From assembly GCA_965204295.1 (NCBI GenBank), contig OZ241973.1:1922001-1986000 (forward strand): 64,000 nt of DNA. Reading direction: 5' to 3'. Positions 8,781 to 17,906 of the stretch are shown one piece after another. Under the pieces are notes generated by a model, which had not been told where the DNA came from, made no database searches, and worked only from the letters and a program-made list of their open reading frames with translations. Position numbers and translations under genes: made by a program. The stretch comes from JAWKWH01 sp965204295 (GTDB lineage Bacteria > Pseudomonadota > Alphaproteobacteria > Rhizobiales > Rhizobiaceae). Positions within the stretch are counted from its first letter, which is position 1. Each line of letters starts with the position of its first letter.

Positions 8781-8933
8781 CGTTCTCCGTCGCCCATGTC
8801 GAGCAGCCGTGGCGAAAGCCGCGCATGCCCGGCGATCCGACCATCCATTGGACCCGACGCTCCCGCGCCCTCGCGGCGGCGCTTGCCGAGGAGATAGAAG
8901 CCTACTAGGCCGAGAGCCTTGACGGGCCAGCGG

Positions 8934-9398
8934 TTAAGCGAACATTGACGACTGCAACCAACAGCGCGTTCTACACCGCCGACCAGCAGGTCGCCGACTG
9001 GGCAGCGCTGTTCGGGCCTGGCGACACGCTGACCATCCGTCTTCCATAAGCGTCGTGCGAACGACGCTGTCCCGAACTACGTTAACCTCGAACTTCACCT
9101 GCCAGAACTCCGGGCGTGTCGATGGGCTGGTGGCGTGGCGACAGCCCTCATGGCGATGCCAGAAGCAGCCATGCCCGAAGACGACAGCGCGATGCTTCGG
9201 AAGAACAAGGTCCGGCCACCCGTAAACCTTCCTGGAATGAAGCCGGAAACGAAAGCCACGCGCATGCAGTGCCCGCGGAAGCGTCAACTCGGGCTTCCTA
9301 TTCTTTCCCCTTATTCCCGACATCATCCGGGAACGGGTCTGCTGGTCCACGATGTAGGCCACAGAGGAATTGCCTGAACAGGGGCGGTAGGTTGCCAA
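8934..9398 (-). pseudogene. vsr: Very short patch repair (Vsr) endonuclease, 3' end replaced
   Basis: Residues about 18-122 match Vsr, the endonuclease that nicks T:G mismatches arising from deaminated 5-methylcytosine. RSRMMSGIRGKN opens the domain. The catalytic Asp63 in GWPDLVLP and the zinc/active-site block HGCFWHRHEGC (76-86) are present. After MEDGW (about 122) the family's C-terminal strand (normally WRVxxxWEC) is replaced by an unrelated arginine-rich read-through, so the gene appears broken near 9030. No cytosine methyltransferase is adjacent, although vsr genes usually accompany one. It may retain some fold, but I treat it as a pseudogene. Confidence 0.65.
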
Positions 9399-9445
9399 AG
9401 AGGTTTGCCTCTGATTCAGTTTTGCGAAGCCTGTGCCTGGAGGGT

Positions 9446-9688
9446 CTTGCTTTGGAAAATATCGCGCCTTTTCAATCTTTTGTGTCGGCTATCGCTGATC
9501 CAATTGATGAGATCCTGCTCTTGAGCTTGTGCGGTGTCATATCGGGCCGCGAAAGCTTCGTCGATATTGTCGCATATGGAGAGGAAAAGCTGAGGTTTTT
9601 GCTCAAATTGGCCCCGTTTGAGCATGGCATACCTCCCACGACATGCTTTCAGTCGTCTTTAGGGTGTAGATTCATAAGGACCAAATGA
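9446..9688 (+). mobile_element. ISAs1-family transposase remnant (N-terminal part)
   Basis: This frame encodes ADPIDEILLLSLCGVISG, GRESFVDIVAYGEEKLRFLL and FEHGIPPTTCFQSSL. These match the N-terminal domain of ISAs1-family (H-repeat) transposases, whose signature is a LALCAVIAG stretch followed by FEHGIPSHDTF. The homology stops abruptly at about 9660 and the DDE catalytic domain is missing. No inverted repeats were found, so this is a dead fragment. Confidence 0.65.
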
Positions 9689-9720
9689 CGGTGGCAGCGA
9701 TTTGTTGCCCGCCGTTCTTC

Positions 9721-9830
9721 GACGGGAAGGAATCGCGGAGGTCGAAACGCGAACGGCATTTCGCAGAATTCAAGGTGAAAATTGCCCCGGAGGCATTGAA
9801 CGGCGACGAACCGGTATTGGGGGTTTTCCA
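9721..9830 (+). mobile_element. IS3-family OrfA remnant
   Basis: A short stretch translates to SKRERHFAEFKVKIAPEALNG and DEPV. It resembles the first helix of IS3-family OrfA (consensus close to RRxHSAEFKAKVALEALKGD). Only about 30 codons survive, 3' of the ISAs1 remnant. The rest of OrfA and all of OrfB are missing. Confidence 0.5.
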
Positions 9831-9972
9831 CGCCTGTCCGCAGCGTGAGGCGCGAAGGCCGGTTATTCCCGGAAGTGCTGCCTCATACCACTGGCCAATG
9901 GGCCTGACGCCTTTGTGGATTTCCATATGGTGCAGGTTCCGGTTCACTTTCATCGAAGGATGGAGGTTTTGA

Positions 9973-10875
9973 TGGTGGTTGCGATCGCGCGGACGGATTT
10001 GACGTGGAGGGAACTCCATGCTGCCGGCTCCCGGAGCCATGCTGCCAGGGCCGCGCGGCGTATGGTGGCGGTCGCATTGGTTCCGGAGAGCGCCGACCGC
10101 AAGTCGGCAGCCTCAAACTGCGGGATGGACCGCCGGCCGCTACGGGATTGGCTCCATCGCTACAACGAGGGAGGTCTTGAGGGGCTTGCCGGGCGCCGGG
10201 GCGTGACCCACGCCTCGACGCGGCGCGGAAGGCCGCGCTTGCCGCGCGCGTCCGCGCAGGCCCCGGTCCGGAAACGCACGGTGTTGTCGGCTGGCGGCGT
10301 GTCGGTCTGCAACGCGAGGTCGAAAGGCGCTTCGGTGTGACGATGCAGGAACGCACGGCAGGCAGGCAGCTTGCCGCGCTCGGGTTTCGGCGCCTTTCGG
10401 TGCGCCCGCCCGAAATCCGACCCGCAGGCCCGGGAGGCGTTTGAAAGCTTTGCCGCCAAGGTACAGGCCGACCTGCCCGATGCGGTGCGCGGCAAGAAAA
10501 TCGAGGTGTGGCGCCGGCACAAAGCGCGTGTCGGCCGGCAGGGCGCCGCGCGATACCGGATGCGAATGGACCCGCATCTTTGGCGCCGTCTGTCCCGAAC
10601 GCGCCGGTCAAGCCATACGCAAACACCGCAGCCATGACCTCGCCGAAATCTCGAAGACCGTCGCTGAAAGGCGCCCACGCCATCCTGGCGCCGGACGGGG
10701 CGAGCCGGCACGGCGCAAGGGCGCTGCGCGTTCCCGATAACATCACGCTCCTGCCGCTGCCGCCCCACGCTCCACAGATCAACCCTGTCGAAAACGTCCG
10801 GGCCTGCCTGCACGCCAACAAGACCGCCACCGTCCGTTTAACCACAACACGCGATCATACAAATAGGATCAACAT
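9973..10875 (+). mobile_element. IS630-family transposase pseudogene with several frameshifts
   Basis: Pieces of an IS630-type transposase appear in order but in different frames: CGMDRRPLRDWLHRYNEGG (helix-turn-helix, near 10110-10170), RRFGVTMQERTAGRQLAALG (near 10330-10390), KKIEVWRRHKARVGRQG, IFGAVCPER, LAEISKTV, and ALRVPDNITLLPLPPHAPQ followed by NPVEN near the end, which is the family's third acidic block. At least four shifts and small deletions separate them. The right end lies close to a CTAG at 10876-10879, a target type favoured by this family. Confidence 0.75.
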
Positions 10876-11146
10876 CTAGGAACGGTGGTATAACCCGTTG
10901 AACTGCCCCATTCGTCAGGGGCGCGAGGTCTCCATCGTCCTTGTTGTAGGGGATGATATAGCGCTCTCCATCGTAAAAAATGGCGTAGGTCTCGCCTCCG
11001 AATTTGATCGTGTGCCCCGAGTAGGTGGCGAATGACCACGTGTCGACGCCTGCATCTGGAAGGTTATTCGGTCCGGAATCGACACTGACTTCGAAATCGA
11101 AGTCGATAGCGCCATGCCACGAGATGGATCCATCCAGCCCGGGGGT
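10838..11146 (-). pseudogene. Fragment of an unrecognised protein, interrupted by the IS630 remnant
   Basis: A minus-strand frame of about 100 codons reads like real protein: DGSISWHGAIDFDFEV, then TWSFATYSGHTIKFGGETY and AIFYDGERYIIPYNKDDG. It has many aromatic and acidic residues, suggesting an extracellular beta-rich protein. It has no start in this frame before a run of ten C (minus strand) at its 5' side. Beyond the CTAG at 10876 it continues only into IS DNA and stops at 10838. I infer that it is the tail of a gene truncated by the IS insertion. No family is recognised. The rest of 10880-11251 holds nothing else identifiable. Confidence 0.4.
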
Positions 11147-11149
11147 TCC

Positions 11150-11159
11150 GGGGGGGGGG
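11150..11159. repeat. Run of ten G
   Basis: A homopolymer of ten G (ten C on the minus strand) lies at the 5' edge of the broken protein fragment at 10838-11146. Runs of this length slip readily during replication and sequencing, so it may mark the position of a frameshift in that gene. Confidence 0.6.
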
Positions 11160-11251
11160 AGTTATCGGGAAATTTAAGGGGTATTTTCGCACCCTTCCCC
11201 GCTATGAAAGGCGCGGGAAAGGCAGTCGCGGACGGTGGGGATGTATCGGGA

Positions 11252-12604
11252 TCAGGCGGCCGGGCGGGCGGTCGCCATCGCGCCGACAATGTCGTTGACG
11301 ACCGTGCGGACCAGTTTTTCGTCGTCGCCTTCCGCCATGACGCGGATCAAGGGCTCCGTGCCCGATGGCCGGATCAACAAACGGCCTGCCGCGCCAAGCC
11401 TGTTCTCCGCCTCGGCGACCGCTTCCCTGACCGCCGGTTCATCCAGGGGCGCGCAACCGTTGGCCGGCACATTTTTCGAGAACTGCGGAACAGGCTCGAA
11501 CTTGCGGCAGACCTCGCTTGCGGGCTTGTCGGCGCGCTTGATGCAGGCCAGAGCCTGAAGCGCCGCGACAAGTCCGTCGCCGGTCGTCGAGAAATCGGAC
11601 ATGACGATGTGACCGGACTGTTCGCCGCCGAGATTGAAGCCGTTGGCGCGCATGTGTTCGACGACGTATCGATCGCCGACCTTGGTGCGGTGCAGCCTGA
11701 GACCGGCGGCTTCGAGATGCCGTTCCAGACCCAGGTTGGACATCACGGTGGCGACGACGCCGTTACCGGTCAGCCTGCCGTGTTCCCGCCAGGAATCCGC
11801 GATCAGCGCCATGATCTGATCGCCGTCGATGACGGTTCCCGTCTCGTCAACGATCACCATCCGGTCCGCGTCGCCATCGAGCGCGACACCAGCATCGGCG
11901 CGAATCTCGCGAACTTTCTTCGTCAACGCCTCGATGCCGGTCGAGCCGCAATCCTTGTTTATGTTCATGCCGTTCGGTTCGACATGGATCGGAATGACCT
12001 CGGCGCCAAGCTCCCACAAGGCGGCGGGCGCCACCTTGTATGCCGCGCCGTTGGCGCAATCGACGGCCACGCGCATGCCCGAAAACGAGATCGAGCCGGG
12101 CAAGGTGCGCTTGGCGAATTCGATGTAGCGATCGTGTACGCCGTCAACACGCTTGGCTCTGCCCAGATCGGCGGAACCCACCATCATGGATTCCATGTTC
12201 CCGGCAAGGAGCGCTTCAATCTGCTTTTCGATATCGTCGGACAGTTTGTACCCGTCCGGTCCGAACAGTTTGATGCCGTTGTCATGATGCGGATTGTGCG
12301 ACGCCGATATCATGACCCCCATGTCCGCGCGCAGCGAACGGACCAGCATGGCGACCGCCGGCGTCGGCATCGGGCCGAGCAGGAACACATCCATGCCCGC
12401 CGCGCAAAATCCGGCGACGAGAGCATTTTCGATCATGTAACCGGACAGACGGGTGTCCTTGCCGATCACCGTCCGATGCCGGTGGCTGCCCCGCATGAAC
12501 GTCAGTCCCGCCGCCATACCGACGCGCATGGCGACCCCGGCGGTCATGGGGTGGGTGTTCACCCGGCCGCGAATGCCGTCGGTACCGAAATATTTCCTGT
12601 TCAT
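11252..12604 (-). CDS. glmM: Phosphoglucosamine mutase
   Basis: GlmM converts glucosamine-6-phosphate to glucosamine-1-phosphate for UDP-GlcNAc, peptidoglycan and LPS synthesis in the cytoplasm. The 450-residue protein has the expected length. It begins MNRKYFGTDGIRG, has the phosphoserine loop ISASHNPHHDNG with catalytic Ser102, the metal-binding DGDADRMVIVDE (about 240) and the phosphate-binding RPSGTEPLIRVMAEG near the end. I chose the ATG at 12604 because it opens exactly at the conserved N-terminus; an upstream extension is not conserved in character. It follows ftsH on the same strand with a 149-base gap, a common alphaproteobacterial arrangement. Confidence 0.95.
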   Translation of the reverse strand: MNRKYFGTDGIRGRVNTHPMTAGVAMRVGMAAGLTFMRGSHRHRTVIGKDTRLSGYMIENALVAGFCAAGMDVFLLGPMPTPAVAMLVRSLRADMGVMISASHNPHHDNGIKLFGPDGYKLSDDIEKQIEALLAGNMESMMVGSADLGRAKRVDGVHDRYIEFAKRTLPGSISFSGMRVAVDCANGAAYKVAPAALWELGAEVIPIHVEPNGMNINKDCGSTGIEALTKKVREIRADAGVALDGDADRMVIVDETGTVIDGDQIMALIADSWREHGRLTGNGVVATVMSNLGLERHLEAAGLRLHRTKVGDRYVVEHMRANGFNLGGEQSGHIVMSDFSTTGDGLVAALQALACIKRADKPASEVCRKFEPVPQFSKNVPANGCAPLDEPAVREAVAEAENRLGAAGRLLIRPSGTEPLIRVMAEGDDEKLVRTVVNDIVGAMATARPAA

Positions 12605-12753
12605 CGCCTCAATCGATTCGTTACAAGGACCGCCACCGCGATGTGCCACAATCCCGCGAAGGGGCGGATCAATTTATGTTAACATCTGCAACATGGACGG
12701 TTTTCACGCCGGGCCGACCGGTCGTTGGCGTCATATGCGGAATTTGAAACCGT

Positions 12754-14694
12754 TCACCCCTGAGGCTGCGGTTCCATGCCGGAATCGGGTTCATCGCCCT
12801 TCTTCCCGCCCTTCGCGCCGGCCGGACCGGCTTTCGGCACGGCCGAACCGCGTGACGCCGGCGTGTCGTCGCCCATGTCGCGGGACGGTTTTTCACCGGC
12901 AAGCAACTGCTTGATCTCGTTGCCGGAAAGGGTTTCGTATTCCAGCAATCCCTCGGCGAGCGCGATCCAGTCTTTTTTCTTTCTGGTCAGGACCTTCCGG
13001 GCCGTGTCATAGGCTTCCTCGATCAGCCGGCGCACCTCCGCGTCGATGATCTGAGCGGTCTCTTCGGAAACGTTCTTTTGCTGCGCGACCGAATGACCCA
13101 GGAAGACCTCCTGCTGGTTTTCGCCATAGGCGACATGGCCGAGCTGATCCGAAAAGCCCCATTGCGTGACCATCGCGCGGGCGAGCTTGGTGGCCTGCTC
13201 GATATCGGAAGCCGCGCCGGAGGTGATGTTGTCCTTGCCGAACTTGATCTCCTCGGCAACCCGGCCGCCCATCATGATCGCCAGCCGTGACACCATGTAT
13301 TTGTAGCTCATGGAATAGCGATCGCCTTCGGGCAGTTGCATGACCATACCGAGGGCGCGGCCGCGCGGGATGATTGTCGCCTTGTGCAGAGGATCGGCCG
13401 ACGGAACGTTGAGCGCAAGTATCGCGTGGCCCGACTCGTGAAAGGCGGTGAGTTTCTTTTCCTCCTGCGTCATGGCGGTGGAGCGGCGCTCCGCGCCCAT
13501 CATCACCTTGTCCTTGGCGTCTTCGAATTCGGCCATGGTGACCAGCCGCTTGTCGCGCCTCGCCGCCATCAGTGCGGCCTCGTTGACAAGATTTGCAAGA
13601 TCGGCCCCGGAGAAGCCGGGCGTGCCGCGTGCGACGACTTTCAGGTCGACATTCGGCGCCAGCGGAACATTGCGCACGTGAACTTTCAGGATTTTCTCGC
13701 GGCCGATGATGTCGGGGTTCGGGACAACGACCTGGCGGTCGAAACGGCCCGGCCGCATCAATGCGGGATCCAGCACGTCCGGCCTGTTGGTGGCCGCGAT
13801 CAGGATAACGGATTCATTGGCTTCAAAACCGTCCATCTCGACGAGCAGCTGGTTGAGCGTCTGTTCGCGCTCGTCATTGCCGCCGCCGAGACCGGCGCCG
13901 CGATGGCGGCCGACGGCGTCAATTTCGTCGATGAAGATGATGCACGGTGAATTCTTCTTCGCCTGTTCGAACATGTCGCGCACACGGCTCGCGCCGACGC
14001 CGACGAACATTTCAACGAAGTCGGAACCGGAGATGGTAAAGAACGGAACGTCCGCCTCGCCGGCGACGGAGCGCGCCAGAAGGGTCTTGCCGGTGCCGGG
14101 AGGCCCAACGAGCAGGACGCCGCGTGGAATCTTGCCGCCCAGGCGCTGAAATTTTTGCGGATCACGCAGAAATTCGACGATCTCTTCCAGATCCTCCTTG
14201 GCCTCATCGACGCCGGCGACATCCTGGAATGTGACGCGGCCATGCGCTTCGGTCAGCAATTTGGCCTTCGATTTGCCGAAACCCATCGCGCGGCCGGAGC
14301 CGGACTGCATCTGGCGCATGAAGAATATCCACACGCCGAGAATGAGAATCATCGGCAGCCAGGACAGCAAATAGCCGAAGATCGAATTGGAACCGTCGCT
14401 TTCGGGCCGGGCGTTGATGGTTACGCCGCGCCCTTCAAGCCGTGCGACAAGCGTGGCATCGCCGGGTGAATAGGTCTGGAACCCGGTGGTGCTATCGACA
14501 TAATTGCCGGTAATGCGGTCGCCGGAAATCGTGACCGATTTGATCCGGCCATTGTCCAGTTCCTGCAGGAACTCCGAATAGGCGACGTCGCGGGTCGAGC
14601 CACGCTGCTGGGGCGACTGAAACAGGTTGAACAGCGCTATCAGCAGTACGCCGATAATCGCCCAAAGGGCAAGATTTCTGTAGTTGGAATTCAT
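12754..14694 (-). CDS. ftsH: ATP-dependent zinc metalloprotease FtsH
   Basis: FtsH is the membrane-anchored AAA+ protease that degrades short-lived and misassembled proteins such as LpxC or sigma-32 in model species. The 646-residue protein has two membrane segments (about 8-26 and 107-126) around a periplasmic loop, Walker A GPPGTGKT (197-204), Walker B FIDEID, the SRH region with ATNRPDVLDPALMRPGRFD, and the zinc motif HESGHA (near 420). The C-terminus is a low-complexity Gly/Lys/Pro tail. It lies between tilS and glmM, all on the minus strand, as in many Hyphomicrobiales. Confidence 0.97.
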   Translation of the reverse strand: MNSNYRNLALWAIIGVLLIALFNLFQSPQQRGSTRDVAYSEFLQELDNGRIKSVTISGDRITGNYVDSTTGFQTYSPGDATLVARLEGRGVTINARPESDGSNSIFGYLLSWLPMILILGVWIFFMRQMQSGSGRAMGFGKSKAKLLTEAHGRVTFQDVAGVDEAKEDLEEIVEFLRDPQKFQRLGGKIPRGVLLVGPPGTGKTLLARSVAGEADVPFFTISGSDFVEMFVGVGASRVRDMFEQAKKNSPCIIFIDEIDAVGRHRGAGLGGGNDEREQTLNQLLVEMDGFEANESVILIAATNRPDVLDPALMRPGRFDRQVVVPNPDIIGREKILKVHVRNVPLAPNVDLKVVARGTPGFSGADLANLVNEAALMAARRDKRLVTMAEFEDAKDKVMMGAERRSTAMTQEEKKLTAFHESGHAILALNVPSADPLHKATIIPRGRALGMVMQLPEGDRYSMSYKYMVSRLAIMMGGRVAEEIKFGKDNITSGAASDIEQATKLARAMVTQWGFSDQLGHVAYGENQQEVFLGHSVAQQKNVSEETAQIIDAEVRRLIEEAYDTARKVLTRKKKDWIALAEGLLEYETLSGNEIKQLLAGEKPSRDMGDDTPASRGSAVPKAGPAGAKGGKKGDEPDSGMEPQPQG

Positions 14695-14796
14695 CGGATG
14701 TCCCGTTGGCGCTGCGTATGGCGCGGATTCCTCTTGGTTCGGACACTAAGATAGGAGCCGGACCCGTTATTGCCAACCTTGATCGCGCGCGATGCG

Positions 14797-16125
14797 TTAA
14801 GATTCCCGGAATTTTTGCACGATGACCGGCGGCGGCGGATATGTGTCGCGGCCGAACAGATTCGCAACTGCGTTGGCGAGTGTCAGATCGAAATCGGGCA
14901 AAAAGCGATCGAACGGCGCCAGATACCGGTGAATTTCCGGTTTTTCCGCGGATGTTTGCGATTGTTTTGCAATATCGCGGACAAGGACCGGTTCGGCCGC
15001 CATGGCGGCCTTGGCCAGCGAAGCGGGGATTCGATGCGAATGAATTTGGCCCGAATTGTCGGTGCCGGGGTCAAATGGTCTCAATCGCCAACCGGCGGCC
15101 CGGGACTCGTCCGAAATCCGATAACGTCCGTCAAACACGCCGTTCTCGTCGTTTAACGGCCGGTCGCCTCGCAATTCCCGGTGCAGAAAAACCGCATCGC
15201 GCCTTTTTGTCACCACCACGCCGGACAGGCATGTCCTTCTCCTGCCCAGTCTTTCGATCAGACGGTCGATGTCGGGGCGGCCCGGCAGGCGAGACCGGCC
15301 GCCGCAACAGACGAGCAGAAACCGCCAAACGTCCGCCCGTGCATCGTCCGCGCCGAGCAGCGACGGATCGAGCCTGACTAGACCGGGAGACACGACCGAG
15401 GCGTGGGCCTGAACGAGACCAGCCGAAGCTTGCGCGATATCCACTCTCGCACCGGCCTCCAATCTCGCGATTTCCTCCATGCGGCATCGATCAGATTCTC
15501 TGGACAATGTCCGCCGGACACGAACTCTCTCAAATCGCCGGTCGTCATTTGTCGAGTCTTCGATCCATGTCGCGCCGTGCGCGCGAAGCAATGTGCGCAG
15601 CGATTCCCTGTCATTCATCAGAAGCGGGCGCAGAATCCAAACCTCACCATCAAACAATGTCGCTCCGGCCATGCCCGCCAAACCGCGGCCAGAACCGCGC
15701 GCCGACCGCATAAGAACGGTTTCGGCTTGATCGTCGGCGTTGTGACCCGTGAGAACGATATCGGTCCCGGCTTCGCGGGCGGCCTGGGCCAACAATGCAT
15801 ATCGCGCTTCGCGAGCGGCTTCGGCCAATCCCGAATCGGGTTTTCCCCCCGTCCATCGCTTGATCTTGTGGGGAATTCCGAGATACGCGCAAAGCTCGCC
15901 GACCTGTCCGGCCTCGCCCGCCGATTTTGTTCTGAGCCCGTGGTCGACCGTGACGCAGACAGGATGCAGATGCGGATGCACACGCCCGGCCCATCGGTTG
16001 AATGCGATGAGCAGCGCCGTGGAATCGCCGCCGCCCGATACGGCCAGAATCGCGGAGCTTCGCCGGGCGAAGTCGATTCGGCCAAAGGCCTTTTCCGGAT
16101 CGAATTCCGGCGTCCCGTTCAACAA
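14797..16125 (-). CDS. tilS: tRNA(Ile)-lysidine synthase
   Basis: TilS uses ATP and lysine to modify C34 of the CAU-anticodon isoleucine tRNA, changing its decoding from AUG to AUA. The 442-residue protein carries the PP-loop SGGGDS at 30-35, then VTVDHGLR and TGHNADDQAET, all typical of the N-type ATP pyrophosphatase domain. The start is TTG (16125), and TTGTTGA makes it overlap the stop of cpoB by 7 bases, so translation is probably coupled. A second TTG follows directly. It belongs to the cpoB-tilS-ftsH run on the minus strand. Confidence 0.92.
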   Translation of the reverse strand: MLNGTPEFDPEKAFGRIDFARRSSAILAVSGGGDSTALLIAFNRWAGRVHPHLHPVCVTVDHGLRTKSAGEAGQVGELCAYLGIPHKIKRWTGGKPDSGLAEAAREARYALLAQAAREAGTDIVLTGHNADDQAETVLMRSARGSGRGLAGMAGATLFDGEVWILRPLLMNDRESLRTLLRAHGATWIEDSTNDDRRFERVRVRRTLSRESDRCRMEEIARLEAGARVDIAQASAGLVQAHASVVSPGLVRLDPSLLGADDARADVWRFLLVCCGGRSRLPGRPDIDRLIERLGRRRTCLSGVVVTKRRDAVFLHRELRGDRPLNDENGVFDGRYRISDESRAAGWRLRPFDPGTDNSGQIHSHRIPASLAKAAMAAEPVLVRDIAKQSQTSAEKPEIHRYLAPFDRFLPDFDLTLANAVANLFGRDTYPPPPVIVQKFRES

Positions 16126-17039
16126 CCCGCGATGGCCTGTTCCCGCGAAACCCGCTCTTTCAGAATATCGGACGCATCGGGATAGCGCACTCCCACTTGC
16201 CTGAACGTCGCGCAGGCAATGTCGCGTCGACCCAATGCGGCGAGCGACATGCCGAGCTTCAGCAACATGTCGGGCGCTTTTCGCGCGCCGGGAAAGTTCC
16301 GGTTGGCCGCAAGAAAGACCTCGGCGGCCTCCGCGGGCCTTTTTTGCGAAAGAATTGCTTCTCCCAGCCAGTAGTGCGCATCCGCGCTACGGGGATCGTC
16401 GGGAAAACGCTCCACATGCTCACGAAATCCCGTTTCGGCGGTCTTGTAATTGCCGGACAGGATAAATTCGTAAGCGTCGGAGTAAAGTTCATCGGGATCG
16501 AACGTCACCGGCAGCGCCGCCGCGGCTGTTTCATCGGCGCCGGTCGATTTTTCTACGCCCCGCAGATCCATCGGCTCGCCCAACGTAGCGCCATGGACGC
16601 TTTCATTATTTCCAATGACGATTTCTCCGAAGTTTCGCGGCGGCTCGCCGGGCGTTTCGGTCCGGCTGTTTTCCGCAATGCGCCGGTCCTCGCCGGTTTG
16701 CGTCCCGCCGGTGCGTTCGGGCTCGCCACCCCGGCTTGCATCCTCAAGTTCCTGAAAGCGGAATTCATTGTCCTCCCGCATACGGCGAAGCTGCTCCTGC
16801 ATCTGTAAAAGCTGGAAGTTAAGCTCCTCGATTCGTCCGTTCAACTTGCGAACCTGTTCCTCAAGCCGGATCACCCGCGGGTCGCTCGATTGGGTCAGAA
16901 CGACGATCGGGCGTCCGCGTTCGCCCAACAGCAATCGACGGTCGGGGACTGTCGCCGATGATGCGCCTGTTGATAAAAACTGCAGGGCCATGGCGACCGC
17001 ACCGGCGGCGGATATCGTTTTTACATGCATATCGATCAT
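16119..17039 (-). CDS. cpoB: Tol-Pal system protein CpoB (YbgF)
   Basis: CpoB is a periplasmic partner of TolA that coordinates outer-membrane constriction with peptidoglycan synthesis. The 306-residue protein begins with a signal peptide (hydrophobic AAGAVAMALQFLSTGASSA). It then has a coiled-coil region (about 55-105: QVRKLNGRIEELNFQLLQ), a linker rich in Glu/Gly/Thr, and C-terminal TPR repeats (about 190-300: DAYEFILSGNYKTAETGF, DAHYWLGEAILSQKRPAEAA). This is the canonical domain order and length. It follows pal and overlaps tilS by 7 bases. Confidence 0.9.
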   Translation of the reverse strand: MIDMHVKTISAAGAVAMALQFLSTGASSATVPDRRLLLGERGRPIVVLTQSSDPRVIRLEEQVRKLNGRIEELNFQLLQMQEQLRRMREDNEFRFQELEDASRGGEPERTGGTQTGEDRRIAENSRTETPGEPPRNFGEIVIGNNESVHGATLGEPMDLRGVEKSTGADETAAAALPVTFDPDELYSDAYEFILSGNYKTAETGFREHVERFPDDPRSADAHYWLGEAILSQKRPAEAAEVFLAANRNFPGARKAPDMLLKLGMSLAALGRRDIACATFRQVGVRYPDASDILKERVSREQAIAGC

Positions 17040-17209
17040 CGCCCCTGGTGCCGTTCGCGCAACTAAATGAAACTCGAATTGACCTTACCAAGCCCGACAA
17101 GTTCGGCCAAATTTTGAAATGCTTCCGGCGCGGCGAAGAAAGTTGGCGTCCTGCCGGCGGCAATCCTTCGGAAGATAACGGCGCCGAACGACAATCGACT
17201 TCGCGCCGG

Positions 17210-17755
17210 TCAACTTCCCTGGCCGCCGAGCACGCTGACCGCTCGGCGGTTTTGCGTCCAGCAAGAGATATCGTCGCATGCCGCGACCGGGCGTTCCTTG
17301 CCGTAGGAGATGGTCTTCAGGCGATTGGCGGCAATCCCGCGCGCTACGAGAAAGTCGCGCGTTGCGGCCGCGCGACGGGCGCCGAGCGCCAGATTGTACT
17401 CGCGGGTACCGCGCTCGTCGGCGTGTCCCTCAATGGTAACGGTGTAGGATGGATAACGATTCAGCCACTGCGCCTGACCGGTCAGCGTCGTCTGGGCATC
17501 CGCGCGGATCACCGCCGAGTCGGTGTCGAAAAATATGCGGTCGCCGACATTGACGGTGAAGTCGCCAGTTGATCCCGGCGTTTGCGCATTGGCTCCGAGC
17601 CCGATGCCGGCGGGTGCGTTGGAGACTTTCTTTGACGCACAACCGGCGATCGTCAAAGACAATGTCAGGGCCAATATGACGGGATTTCTGCTCAGGGCTG
17701 CAAGACCACGCATCGCGGCCACTCCTTGAATTCCGGAAAGACTGTTGACGCTCAA
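17210..17755 (-). CDS. pal: Peptidoglycan-associated lipoprotein Pal
   Basis: Pal is an outer-membrane lipoprotein that binds peptidoglycan and TolB. The 181-residue precursor has a lipobox LTIAGC with lipidated Cys39. A linker follows, then an OmpA-type domain (about 70-178) with IFFDTDSAVI and the diaminopimelate-binding block TIEGHADERGTREYNLALG. The signal sequence is long; a later start at MRGLAAL (17713) is an alternative that still leaves a complete signal. It lies between tolB and cpoB as in standard tol-pal operons, with gaps of about 150-170 bases. Confidence 0.95.
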   Translation of the reverse strand: MSVNSLSGIQGVAAMRGLAALSRNPVILALTLSLTIAGCASKKVSNAPAGIGLGANAQTPGSTGDFTVNVGDRIFFDTDSAVIRADAQTTLTGQAQWLNRYPSYTVTIEGHADERGTREYNLALGARRAAATRDFLVARGIAANRLKTISYGKERPVAACDDISCWTQNRRAVSVLGGQGS

Positions 17756-17906
17756 GTAACCACATTCCGGTTAACCCGCGCTCAAGAAACAAGGTTAACA
17801 AACTGTTTTTGCCGCTCGCCACACGCGATCCAACGCCTATCCCGACCGCAGCCTATCGTCAATTGCGGCAATTGATGGGCGGCAGGCGGTCGCCGAAGCG
17901 TCGTTT

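Noticed and set aside
9672..10845. Long minus-strand frames over the IS remnants
   Set aside because: They are antisense to recognisable, though broken, transposase segments.
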